From: JBBECF01 sp040881945
GTDB lineage: Bacteria; Pseudomonadota; Alphaproteobacteria; Dongiales; Dongiaceae
Length of the DNA: 30,244 bases
Direction: 5' to 3'
Assembly (NCBI GenBank): GCA_040881945.1
Contig: JBBECF010000085.1
Coordinates: 1-30,244 of the forward strand
Shown: positions 18,681 through 25,993 of the stretch, piece by piece
How the letters are laid out: each line of letters starts with the position of its first letter
Numbering within the stretch: the first letter of the stretch is position 1
Program-made: the position numbers and the translations under genes
The notes under the pieces: generated by a model
What the model saw: the letters and a program-made list of their open reading frames with translations, nothing else
Told to the model about the DNA's origin: nothing
Database searches by the model: none

Positions 18681-21371
18681 ATGAAGCGCGCCGCCGATCC
18701 GTCCCCCGCCGCGCCCGCCGTCGCCGCGCCGGCGGCCGAAGCGGCGACGCCGATGATGGCGCAGTACCTCGAGGTCAAGCGCGCCCATCCCGACGGCCTG
18801 TTGTTTTACCGCATGGGCGATTTCTACGAGATGTTCTTCGACGACGCGGTCAAGGCGGCCGCCGCCCTCGACATCGCGCTGACCCGGCGCGGCAAGCACG
18901 ACGGCCGCGACGTCGCGATGTGCGGCGTGCCCGTGCACGCGGCCGACGCCTATCTGGCGCGGCTGATCCGCCAGGGCTTCAAGGTCGCGGTGTGCGAGCA
19001 GGTCGAGGACCCGGCCGAGGCGAAGAAGCGCGGCGGCAAGTCGGTGGTGCGGCGCGAGGTCGTGCGCATGGTGACGCCGGGCACGATCACCGAGGACGCG
19101 CTGCTCGACGCCCGCGCCCACAACTTCCTCGCCGCGCTCGCCGAGGTGGCCGGCGCTTTCGGCCTCGCCTGGCTCGACATCTCGACCGGCGATTTCCAGG
19201 TCCAGCCGGTCGAAGCGCCCGCGTTGGCGGCGGCGCTGGCGCGGCTCGACCCCGGCGAGCTCCTGGTGCCGGAGCGGCTGGTGCAGCGGCCCGAGTTTTT
19301 CGAGCTGTGGCGCGACTGGAAAGCGGCGCTTTCGCCGCTGCCGTCGGCCCGCTTCGACAGCGAAGGCGCGCGTCGCCGGCTCGAGGCGCTCTATGGGGTG
19401 CAGGCGCTCGACGCCTTCGGCGGCTTCGGGCGGGCCGAGCTGGCGGCGGCCGGCGCCGTCGTCGATTACGTCGAACTGACGCAGAAGGGCCGCCTGCCGC
19501 GCCTTGCCCCGCCGCGCCGCCTGGCCGAAGGCGCGGTCATGGAAATCGACGCCGCGACGCGGCGCAACCTCGAACTCGTCCGCAGCCTCGCCGGCGACCG
19601 CCAGGGCTCGCTGCTCGCGGTCATCGACCGCAGCGTGACCGGCGCCGGGGCGCGGTTGCTCGCGGCCTGGCTGGCCGCGCCGCTGACCGACCCGGCGGCG
19701 ATCGCGGCGCGCCACGACGCGGTCGAATTCTTCGTCGCCGACGAACGCCTGCGCGAGACGTTGCGCGGGCGCCTGCGCCGCTGCCCGGACATCGCACGCG
19801 CGCTCTCGCGCCTGACGCTCGGGCGCGGCGGGCCGCGCGACCTGGCGGCGGTGCGCGATGCCCTGGCCGCCGCCGGCGAGTTGCGCGAGCTTCTGGCCGC
19901 GCCTGGCCTGGCGCCGCCGCCGCCGGCGATCAACGCCGCCGCGCGCGATTTCGGCCAGCACGGCGCCCTCGTCGACCGCCTGCGCCGCGCGCTCGCTCCC
20001 GACCTGCCGTTGCAGTCGCGCGACGGCGGCTTCGTCGCCCGCGGCTATCTGGCCGAACTCGATGACCTGCGCACCTTGCGCGACGACGCCCGCCGGCTCA
20101 TCGTCGGGCTCGAGGCGCGTTATCGCGACCAGACCGGCATCGGCTCGCTGAAGATCCGCCACAACAACGTGCTCGGCTATTACGTCGAGACGACGCCGGT
20201 GCAGGCCGACAAGCTGGCCGGCAACGACGAAGGCAAGGTCTTCATCCACCGCCAGATCCTGGCCAGCGCGGTGCGCTACACCACGGTCGAGCTCGGCGAA
20301 TTAGAGCGCCGCATCGCCGGCGCCGCCGACAAGGCGCTGGCCGTCGAGCTGGCGTTGTTCGACGACCTGGTCGGCGAGGTGACGGCGCGCGCCGAGCCGG
20401 TCGCCGCGGCGGCGCGCGCGCTCGCCATCGTCGACGTGACGGCGGGCCTGGCCGAGCTCGCGGTCGAGCGGCGCTATTGCCGGCCGCTTGTGGACGACGG
20501 CCCGGCCTTCGCCATCGCCGGCGGCCGCCATCCGGTGGTCGAGGCGGCGCTGGCCGCGGCGGCCGAAGGCGGCTTCGTCGCCAACGACTGCGACCTCGGG
20601 CAAGACCGCCGCCTGTGGCTCGTGACCGGCCCCAACATGGCCGGCAAGTCCACCTTCCTGCGCCAGAACGCGCTCATCGCGATCCTCGCGCAGATCGGTT
20701 CGTTCGTGCCGGCCGCCACCGCCCATATCGGCGTCGTCGACCGCCTGTTCAGCCGGGTCGGCGCCGCCGACGACCTGGCGCGCGGCCGTTCGACCTTCAT
20801 GGTCGAGATGGTCGAGACCGCGGCCATCCTCAACCAGGCCGGCCCGCGCGCCCTTGTCATCCTCGACGAGATCGGGCGCGGCACGGCGACCTTCGACGGC
20901 CTGTCCATCGCCTGGGCGACGGTCGAGCACCTGCACGACGTCAACCGCTGCCGCGCCCTCTTCGCCACCCACTATCACGAGCTCACGTCGCTCGCCGCCA
21001 AGCTGCCGGCCCTCAGCCCGCACGCCATGCGGGTCAAGGAATGGCAGGGCCAGGTCGTGTTCCTGCACGAGGTCGCGCCGGGCGTCGCCGATCGTTCCTA
21101 TGGCATCCACGTGGCGAAGCTGGCCGGTCTGCCGGCGGCGGCGGTGGCGCGCGCCGAGCAGGTGCTGGCGACCCTGGAGCAGGGCGAGCAGGCCGGCGCC
21201 CTCGCCCGCCTCGCCGACGACCTGCCGCTGTTCGCGGCGGCGCGCCCGGCCCGCCCGACGCCAGCACCCTCGCCGGTCGAAGCGGCCCTCGCCGACGTCC
21301 ACCCGGATGAGCTCACGCCCAAGGCGGCGCTGGAGTTGCTTTACAAGCTTCGCGCGCTGCTGGGCGGCTGA
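18681..21371 (+). CDS. mutS: DNA mismatch repair protein MutS
   Basis: 896-residue mismatch-recognition ATPase, slightly longer than E. coli MutS (853) owing to an Ala-rich N-terminus. Phe48-Tyr-Glu50 in GDFYEMFFDDA is the mismatch-wedging motif of domain I. The connector, lever and clamp domains follow (clamp region around YRDQTGIGSLKIRHNNVLGYYVE). The ATPase domain has Walker A GPNMAGKST (650-658), the RVGAADDLARGRSTFMVEM region and Walker B VILDEIGRGT (Asp729-Glu730), then TFDGLSIAWA and ATHYHEL. The C-terminus ends with the HPDELT...LELLYKLRALL helix used for higher-order assembly. ATG at 18681 has no ribosome site but has a -10-like TATCGT shortly upstream. Its 3' end is followed directly by a TA module and, further on, by a diverged copy of its own tail. 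Confidence 0.97.
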   Translation: MKRAADPSPAAPAVAAPAAEAATPMMAQYLEVKRAHPDGLLFYRMGDFYEMFFDDAVKAAAALDIALTRRGKHDGRDVAMCGVPVHAADAYLARLIRQGFKVAVCEQVEDPAEAKKRGGKSVVRREVVRMVTPGTITEDALLDARAHNFLAALAEVAGAFGLAWLDISTGDFQVQPVEAPALAAALARLDPGELLVPERLVQRPEFFELWRDWKAALSPLPSARFDSEGARRRLEALYGVQALDAFGGFGRAELAAAGAVVDYVELTQKGRLPRLAPPRRLAEGAVMEIDAATRRNLELVRSLAGDRQGSLLAVIDRSVTGAGARLLAAWLAAPLTDPAAIAARHDAVEFFVADERLRETLRGRLRRCPDIARALSRLTLGRGGPRDLAAVRDALAAAGELRELLAAPGLAPPPPAINAAARDFGQHGALVDRLRRALAPDLPLQSRDGGFVARGYLAELDDLRTLRDDARRLIVGLEARYRDQTGIGSLKIRHNNVLGYYVETTPVQADKLAGNDEGKVFIHRQILASAVRYTTVELGELERRIAGAADKALAVELALFDDLVGEVTARAEPVAAAARALAIVDVTAGLAELAVERRYCRPLVDDGPAFAIAGGRHPVVEAALAAAAEGGFVANDCDLGQDRRLWLVTGPNMAGKSTFLRQNALIAILAQIGSFVPAATAHIGVVDRLFSRVGAADDLARGRSTFMVEMVETAAILNQAGPRALVILDEIGRGTATFDGLSIAWATVEHLHDVNRCRALFATHYHELTSLAAKLPALSPHAMRVKEWQGQVVFLHEVAPGVADRSYGIHVAKLAGLPAAAVARAEQVLATLEQGEQAGALARLADDLPLFAAARPARPTPAPSPVEAALADVHPDELTPKAALELLYKLRALLGG

Positions 21372-21390
21372 TGCGCGCCCTAGCGGTGCC

Positions 21391-21425
21391 TTGACAAGCG
21401 GCCGATTGTTACGTATGTTACGTAA
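21391..21425 (+). promoter_or_regulatory. Promoter and tandem-repeat operator of the Phd/PemK module
   Basis: A perfect -35 TTGACA (21391-21396) is followed after 17 bases by TATGTT (21414-21419). The -10 is embedded in an exact tandem direct repeat of TGTTACGTA (21407-21415 and 21416-21424); each unit contains the palindrome TACGTA and the second extends to TTACGTAA (21418-21425). This is a strong promoter with two adjacent repressor half-sites, as expected for TA autoregulation. Confidence 0.78.
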
Positions 21426-21445
21426 AATACTCTCGGAGTCTTGTA

Positions 21446-21703
21446 ATGGATAAGGCGGTTCCGGCGGCCGAGGTTCAGAAGAACTTCGGCCTCTACCAGG
21501 ACGAGGCGCTCGTTGCGCCGGTCACGGTCACGAAATACGGGCGGCCGAGCGTCGTCATCCTCTCGGCGGCCGAGTATGAGCGCCTGAAGAAGCTTGACCG
21601 GCAGACGCTCGCCGTCACGGAACTAGGCAAGACGGATATTGCCGCGATCAAGGCTGCCCGCATTCCCAAGCAGTACCGGTATCGTAGCACCGACCTGAAG
21701 TGA
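21446..21703 (+). CDS. Phd/YefM-type antitoxin
   Basis: 85-residue small protein with a Phd/YefM-like N-terminal domain: AAEVQKNFGLYQDEALVAPVTVTKYGRPSVVILSAAEYERLKKL (about 7-50), a fold that dimerises and binds DNA. The C-terminal part (about 52-85) is basic and probably disordered until it binds the toxin. ATG at 21446 has GGAG seven bases upstream. A near-consensus promoter with a tandem operator precedes it, and the toxin gene starts 7 bases after its stop. It is not closely similar to the other Phd-type antitoxin at 5858, so the two modules are unlikely to be recent copies of each other. Composition is less GC-rich than mutS. Confidence 0.85.
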   Translation: MDKAVPAAEVQKNFGLYQDEALVAPVTVTKYGRPSVVILSAAEYERLKKLDRQTLAVTELGKTDIAAIKAARIPKQYRYRSTDLK

Positions 21704-21710
21704 TGCCTCG

Positions 21711-22148
21711 ATGCCGCTGCCGCGCCCGGAGCCGGGCCTCGTCATCGGCTATGCCTACCTTTGGCGGCATGAGCACCATCGCGGGCGCGAAGAAGGCGTC
21801 AAGAATCGCCCCTGCGCGATCGTCCTGACGACCGAGACCGAGAGGGGCGAGACCGTCGTCACCGTCGCGCCGATCACGCATGGGCCGCCCGCGGACCCGG
21901 AGTTGGCCGTCGCACTGTCGCCGAAGGTCAAGCGCCACCTCGGCCTCGACGACGATGCCTCATGGATCGTCGCCGACGAGGTGAATCGGTTCGTGTGGCC
22001 CGGCCCGGACCTGCGGCCGGTCTCGTCCCAGGAACCGGACCGGTTCGATTACGGGTTTCTGCCGGAGGATACCTTCGACGAGTTGCGCGACAAGATCGTC
22101 GCCGTCTTTCGCTCCCGCCGGCTCAAGGTCGTTCCGCGCTCTCCTTGA
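21711..22148 (+). CDS. PemK/MazF-like toxin (growth inhibitor)
   Basis: 145-residue protein that follows an antitoxin gene and matches a family of PemK/MazF-like proteins common in alphaproteobacteria. It begins PEPGLVIGYAYLWRHEHHRGREEGVKNRPCAIVLTTE, with the Arg-Pro-Cys strand typical of the MazF/PemK barrel, then TVVTVAPITHGPP and, later, DEVNRFVWPGPDLRPV. MazF-like toxins are endoribonucleases. The assignment rests on family resemblance and genome context, not on a proven active site. The last few codons (from 22136) overlap a segment that resembles the mutS 3' end in another frame, so its C-terminus may have been shaped by the insertion junction. Confidence 0.8.
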   Translation: MPLPRPEPGLVIGYAYLWRHEHHRGREEGVKNRPCAIVLTTETERGETVVTVAPITHGPPADPELAVALSPKVKRHLGLDDDASWIVADEVNRFVWPGPDLRPVSSQEPDRFDYGFLPEDTFDELRDKIVAVFRSRRLKVVPRSP

Positions 22149-22204
22149 TCCACCCCGACGAATTGACGTGCAGCGAGGAGTTGGGGCTGCTTTACGTGCC
22201 TTGA
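22136..22204 (+). pseudogene. Diverged duplicate of the mutS 3' end
   Basis: Read in the frame ending at the TGA 22202-22204, this segment gives AL-SL-I-HPDELT-CSEE-L-G-LLY-VP. It aligns without gaps to the last part of MutS (codons 21285-21350) AL-AD-V-HPDELT-PKAA-L-E-LLY-KL, 12 of 22 residues identical, with many synonymous base changes. It has no start of its own, overlaps the toxin stop, and is probably a relic of a mutS tail displaced or carried along when the TA module was inserted. The alignment is seen directly; the history is inferred. Confidence 0.55.
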
Positions 22205-22255
22205 GGCCTGGTCACCGATTGACGGCGCGGCTGGTCTCGCACATACCTGCGGTTC

Positions 22256-22471
22256 ATGTCGCTCGCCGTCACGCTCGTCGTACTTGCCCTCGCCGCGGCC
22301 GTCTTCGCACTTGCCAATTGGCGGTCGCGCCGGCCGCGCCCGCCGGGCGAGGTATCGCTGGTGCCGTGGACGGGGGTGCAGTTCCTCGCCGCCGTCGCGA
22401 TCGTGCTGATGCTGGCGCATCTGGTGACGCTGGCGACCGGGCGGCCCTTCGCCGGGCGCTACGCCCGGTGA
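22256..22471 (+). CDS. Small membrane protein of unknown function
   Basis: 71-residue protein with two hydrophobic helices (about 2-21 and 40-61) separated by a basic, proline-rich loop RSRRPRPPGEVSLVPWTG; the end is HLVTLATGRPFAGRYAR. The SLVPWTG-to-LVTLATGRPFAGR region looks like a conserved small-membrane-protein pattern of alphaproteobacteria, but I can assign no function. The ATG at 22256 has no evident ribosome site. It ends 16 bases before the convergent lipoprotein gene. Codon use fits the chromosome, unlike the TA module just upstream. Confidence 0.55.
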   Translation: MSLAVTLVVLALAAAVFALANWRSRRPRPPGEVSLVPWTGVQFLAAVAIVLMLAHLVTLATGRPFAGRYAR

Positions 22472-22487
22472 TCCGCCGCGGCGGCGG

Positions 22488-22991
22488 CTACTGTTCCGGC
22501 GGGCGCGGGGCGGGGATTTCCATGAATCGCCATCCCGCCTCGGGCGTGCCCAGGCGGATGCGCAAGGTCCAGCGCGGCCAGGCCGCCCGATAGGCCGCGA
22601 TGTCCGGAACGCGCAGTCGGGCGAGGCTTCTCACCCGCGGCGCGTCCGCCGGCCGCTCGAAGCCGCCGATGGGAAAGCCGATCCCGACCCCGACGCCGAC
22701 CCGGCTGCTGCTGCCGCCGCTGACGCCGACGCCGATGCTGGGCGAACGGCCGACGCCCGCCTCGGCCGCCGCGTCGCGCAGGATCTGATAGGCCGGAATG
22801 ACGCGTCCGTCCGGCCCCGCCAACTCGACCTGATCGACCGGCTGCCGGTCGGTCACCTCGACCTCGATCACGTCTGCCGCGTCGGCCGCGAAGCGGACGG
22901 CAACCGGGCTCGCGATCGGCTCGCGCCGGTCGTCGCCGGCACAGGCCGCGAGCAGCAAGACGGCGCCCAGCAGGGCGAAGATCGACCGCAT
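22488..22991 (-). CDS. Predicted lipoprotein, unknown function
   Basis: 167-residue protein with a lipoprotein signal peptide: hydrophobic FALLGAVLLLAAC with a lipobox LLAAC and lipidated Cys17. The mature part has a short charged start, a beta-like section (VAVRFAADAADVIEVEVTDRQPVDQVELAG), a Gly/Val/Ser-rich stretch with alternating GVGV (about 98-120) and a C-terminal domain RAAWPRWTLRIRLGTPEAGWRFMEIPAP. The location would be the envelope, probably the outer-membrane inner leaflet, since the residues after Cys are Ala-Gly-Asp rather than an Asp at +2. ATG at 22991 is fixed by the signal peptide; the upstream frame is glnD antisense. No ribosome site is seen, but TACAGT lies exactly six bases upstream of the ATG. 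Divergent from glnD. Confidence 0.8.
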   Translation of the reverse strand: MRSIFALLGAVLLLAACAGDDRREPIASPVAVRFAADAADVIEVEVTDRQPVDQVELAGPDGRVIPAYQILRDAAAEAGVGRSPSIGVGVSGGSSSRVGVGVGIGFPIGGFERPADAPRVRSLARLRVPDIAAYRAAWPRWTLRIRLGTPEAGWRFMEIPAPRPPEQ

Positions 22992-23041
22992 GGCCGGACT
23001 GTAGGGCGGCCGGACCAGGCGCCGCAAGGCTGGCCGGGCTG

Positions 23042-23050
23042 TGGTATAAA
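23042..23050 (+). promoter_or_regulatory. Candidate glnD promoter (extended -10)
   Basis: TGGTATAAA (23042-23050) is a close match to an extended -10 (TGnTATAAT). No -35 is recognisable. Transcription would start near 23057, which rules out the in-frame ATG at 23050 as a start codon and supports translation from 23101 with a leader of about 45 bases. Confidence 0.5.
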
Positions 23051-23100
23051 TGGCGGCGGTTTTCCACTTGTTGCGCCGCGACCCTGCGAGACCCGAGCCC

Positions 23101-25932
23101 ATGGACGCGATTCCCAACCAGCGCGCCATCATCGACCGGCGGGACCTCGCCGCGGCGCTCGACGCCGTCGCCGGCGAACGGCTCGACCCCGCGGCCGAGC
23201 GCGCGCGCCTGCTGGCTGAGCTCAAGAATGCCCTGGCGGCGGGCCGCGCGGAAATCCGGCGCCGCTTCGAGGCCGGCGCCGGCGAGCGCAAGCCCCAGGC
23301 GTTCCGCGAGGCCGGCGCCGCCGACGGGCGCGCGGTCGGGCGCGCCGGCTGCTTCCTCATCGACCAGCTCGTCCGCTCGCTGCACGACTTCGCGACGGCC
23401 CGCGTCTTCCCGCTGGCCAACCCGAGCGCCGCCGAGCACCTCGCCATCGTCGCCGTCGGCGGCTACGGCCGTGGCGAGCTGGCGCCGCATTCCGACGTCG
23501 ATCTCCTGTTCCTGCTGCCCTACAAGCTGACGCCCTATTGCGAGCAGGTCGTCGAATACCTGCTCTATCCGCTGTGGGACCTGGGCCTGAAGGTCGGCCA
23601 CGCGACGCGCTCGGTGGACGAGTGCATCCGCCACGCCAAGGCCGACATGACGATCCGCACCAGCCTCCTCGAAGCGCGCTATCTGTGCGGCGAAGGACAG
23701 CTCTACCAGGAGCTGCGCCGCCGCTTTCAGAAGGAGGTCGTCGCCGGCACCGGCCCGGACTTCGTCGAAGCGAAGCTCGCCGAGCGCGACGAGCGCCACC
23801 GCCGCCTGGGCAACTCGCGCTACGCCCTCGAACCCAACATCAAGGACGGCAAGGGCGGCCTGCGCGACCTGCACACGCTGTTCTGGATCGCCAAGTATCT
23901 CTATCGGGTCGAGGACGTGGCGACGCTGATCGACCGCGGCGTGCTGACCCGCGACGAGGTCGCGACGTTCGAAAAGGCCGAGGCGTTCCTGTGGACGCTG
24001 CGCTGCCACCTGCACTACCTCGCCGGGCGGCCCGAGGAACGGTTGACCTTCGACCTGCAGACCGAGATCGGCCGCCGCATGGGCTATACCGACCACGCCG
24101 GCAGCCGCGGCGTCGAGCGCCTGATGAAGCACTACTTCCTGATCGCCAAGAGCGTCGGCGACCTGACCCGCATCTTCTGCGCCGCGCTCGAGGCGCAGCA
24201 CCAGCGCAAGTCGCTGTTCCGCCTGCCCGATATCGGGCTGTTGCGGCGCGAGATCGAGGGCTTCCCGATGGACGGCGGGCGGCTCTCCGTCTCCGGCCCG
24301 GCCGCCCTCTCGGCCGACCCGGTCAATATCCTGCGGCTGTTCGAGGTGGCGCAGCGGCGCGGTCTCGACATCCACCCGGCGGCGCTGCGCCTGATCACCC
24401 GCAACCTGAAGCTGGTGGACAAGAAACTGCGCGCCGACCCCGAGGCCAACCGCCTGTTCCTTGCCATGCTGACCGCGACCCGCGACCCGGAGCCGACGCT
24501 CCGGCGCCTCAACGAGGCCGGCGTGTTCGGTCGCTTCGTGCCCGATTTCGGGCGCGTCGTCGCGCAGATGCAGTACGACATGTACCACCACTACACGGTG
24601 GACGAGCACACCATCTTCGCCATCGGCATCCTGCATCGCATCGAAGCGGGCGTGCTCAAGGACGAAGTGCCGATCGCCAGCGACGTGGTGCACAAGGTGC
24701 TGTCGCGGCGCGTGCTCTATCTCGCCGTCCTGTTGCACGACATCGCCAAGGGGCGCGGCGGCGACCATTCCGAGCTCGGCGCCGAGACGGCGCTGTCCTT
24801 ATGCCCGCGGCTGGGCTTGAGCGACGAGGAGACCGAAACCGTCGCCTGGCTGGTGCGCTACCACCTGCTGATGAGCAACACCGCCTTCAAGCGCGACATC
24901 GACGACCCGCAGACCATCCGCGACTTCGTCGCCGAGGTGCAGTCGCTGGAACGGCTGCGCCTGCTGCTGGTGTTGACCGTCGCCGACATCCGCGCGGTCG
25001 GCCCCAAGACCTGGAACGGTTGGAAGGCGACGCTGTTGCGCGAGCTTTACTACCGCGCCGCCGAGCTGCTTTCCGGCGGGCTGGTGAGCGAAGGCCGCGC
25101 GGCGCGCGCCGCCGCCGCGGTGGCGGCGCTGCGGGCCGAGCTCGCCGACTGGAGCGAGACCGACATCGCCGCCCATCTCGCCCGCGGTGACCCCTCTTAC
25201 TGGCTGGCCTTCGACGCCGCCGCCCACGCCCGCCACGCGCGCCTGATCCGCGCCGCCGAGGCCGCCGGCCGCGCCGTCGCCATCGACACGCGCGTCGATA
25301 GCTGGCGCGCGGTGACCGAGGTCACGGTCTACGCCGCCGACCGCCCCGGGCTGTTCGCGCGACTCGCCGGCGCCTTCGCCGCCGCCGGCGCCAGCGTCGT
25401 CGATGCGCGCATCTTCACGCTCGCCAACGACAGGGCGCTCGACGGCTTCTCGATCCAGGACGCCGAGGGCGGCGCCTTCGACCGCCCCGACCGCCTGGCG
25501 CGGCTGGCCGCCGCCATCGAGCGGACGCTGGCCGCGGAGGCGCCGCCGCCGGAGCCCGACCGCCGGCCGCCGCCGATCCCCAGCCGCCTCGCCGTCTTCA
25601 GCGTGGCGCCGCGCGTCCTCATCGACAACGGCGCCAGCGCCACCCATACGGTGGTCGAGGTCAACGGCCGCGACCGCAACGGCCTGCTCTACGACCTGAC
25701 GCGGGCGCTGACCGGCCTCCGGCTTTCGATCTCGACGGCGAAGATCTCGACCTACGGCGCCCGCGCCGTCGACGTCTTCTACGTCAAGGACCAGTACGGG
25801 CTGAAGATCGAAGACGAGACGCGGCTGAAGGCGATCCGCGCCGGCCTGATGCAGGCGCTGGAGGAACCGGCGGCCGAGCCCAAGACCAGGTCCACCCGGC
25901 GGCCCGGCCGCGCCGCGGTCGCCGCCTCCTGA
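23101..25932 (+). CDS. glnD: PII uridylyltransferase / uridylyl-removing enzyme GlnD
   Basis: 943-residue bifunctional nitrogen sensor that uridylylates PII (GlnB/GlnK) when glutamine is low and removes UMP when it is high. Domains in order: nucleotidyltransferase with GGYGRGELAPHSDVDLLFL (about 120-138; the two Asp of DVD bind metal), GlnD linker region with NIKDGKGGLRDLHTLFWIAK, HD domain with His546-Asp547 in LLHDIAKGRGGDHSELGAE, and two C-terminal ACT domains (about 738-800 and 848-920) that sense glutamine. ATG at 23101 gives MDAIPNQRAIIDRR; the earlier ATG at 23050 overlaps the -10 element. Length fits alphaproteobacterial GlnD. It is followed by the membrane fusion gene after 61 bases. 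Confidence 0.97.
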   Translation: MDAIPNQRAIIDRRDLAAALDAVAGERLDPAAERARLLAELKNALAAGRAEIRRRFEAGAGERKPQAFREAGAADGRAVGRAGCFLIDQLVRSLHDFATARVFPLANPSAAEHLAIVAVGGYGRGELAPHSDVDLLFLLPYKLTPYCEQVVEYLLYPLWDLGLKVGHATRSVDECIRHAKADMTIRTSLLEARYLCGEGQLYQELRRRFQKEVVAGTGPDFVEAKLAERDERHRRLGNSRYALEPNIKDGKGGLRDLHTLFWIAKYLYRVEDVATLIDRGVLTRDEVATFEKAEAFLWTLRCHLHYLAGRPEERLTFDLQTEIGRRMGYTDHAGSRGVERLMKHYFLIAKSVGDLTRIFCAALEAQHQRKSLFRLPDIGLLRREIEGFPMDGGRLSVSGPAALSADPVNILRLFEVAQRRGLDIHPAALRLITRNLKLVDKKLRADPEANRLFLAMLTATRDPEPTLRRLNEAGVFGRFVPDFGRVVAQMQYDMYHHYTVDEHTIFAIGILHRIEAGVLKDEVPIASDVVHKVLSRRVLYLAVLLHDIAKGRGGDHSELGAETALSLCPRLGLSDEETETVAWLVRYHLLMSNTAFKRDIDDPQTIRDFVAEVQSLERLRLLLVLTVADIRAVGPKTWNGWKATLLRELYYRAAELLSGGLVSEGRAARAAAAVAALRAELADWSETDIAAHLARGDPSYWLAFDAAAHARHARLIRAAEAAGRAVAIDTRVDSWRAVTEVTVYAADRPGLFARLAGAFAAAGASVVDARIFTLANDRALDGFSIQDAEGGAFDRPDRLARLAAAIERTLAAEAPPPEPDRRPPPIPSRLAVFSVAPRVLIDNGASATHTVVEVNGRDRNGLLYDLTRALTGLRLSISTAKISTYGARAVDVFYVKDQYGLKIEDETRLKAIRAGLMQALEEPAAEPKTRSTRRPGRAAVAAS

Positions 25933-25957
25933 CCGAGGCCGCCGGGTAGCGCGCAAC

Positions 25958-25971
25958 GATTCGTTAACGAA
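25958..25971. promoter_or_regulatory. 12-base palindrome with adjoining GATTC site
   Basis: TTCGTTAACGAA (25960-25971) is a perfect 12-base palindrome in a short AT-richer patch of an otherwise GC-rich gap. It overlaps a GATTC (25958-25962), the GANTC target of the alphaproteobacterial CcrM methylase, and contains TTAAC, a CtrA half-site-like sequence. It ends 22 bases before the ATG at 25994, about where a -35 would lie. A regulatory role is inferred. Confidence 0.4.
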
Positions 25972-25993
25972 ACCGCGCCAGTATCCGCGCCAA

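Noticed and set aside
18600..20249. Upstream extension of the maeB frame by 550 codons
   Set aside because: It is antisense to mutS; malic enzyme homology begins at 18599, where a GGAG lies upstream.
23030..23055. Possible sigma-54 promoter upstream of glnD (TGGC... near 23031)
   Set aside because: The -12 GC element is missing at the required spacing, whereas an extended -10 TGGTATAAA fits well.
23050..23100. Alternative glnD start at the ATG 23050
   Set aside because: It overlaps the -10 element, so it would lie upstream of the transcription start; the family-like N-terminus begins at 23101.
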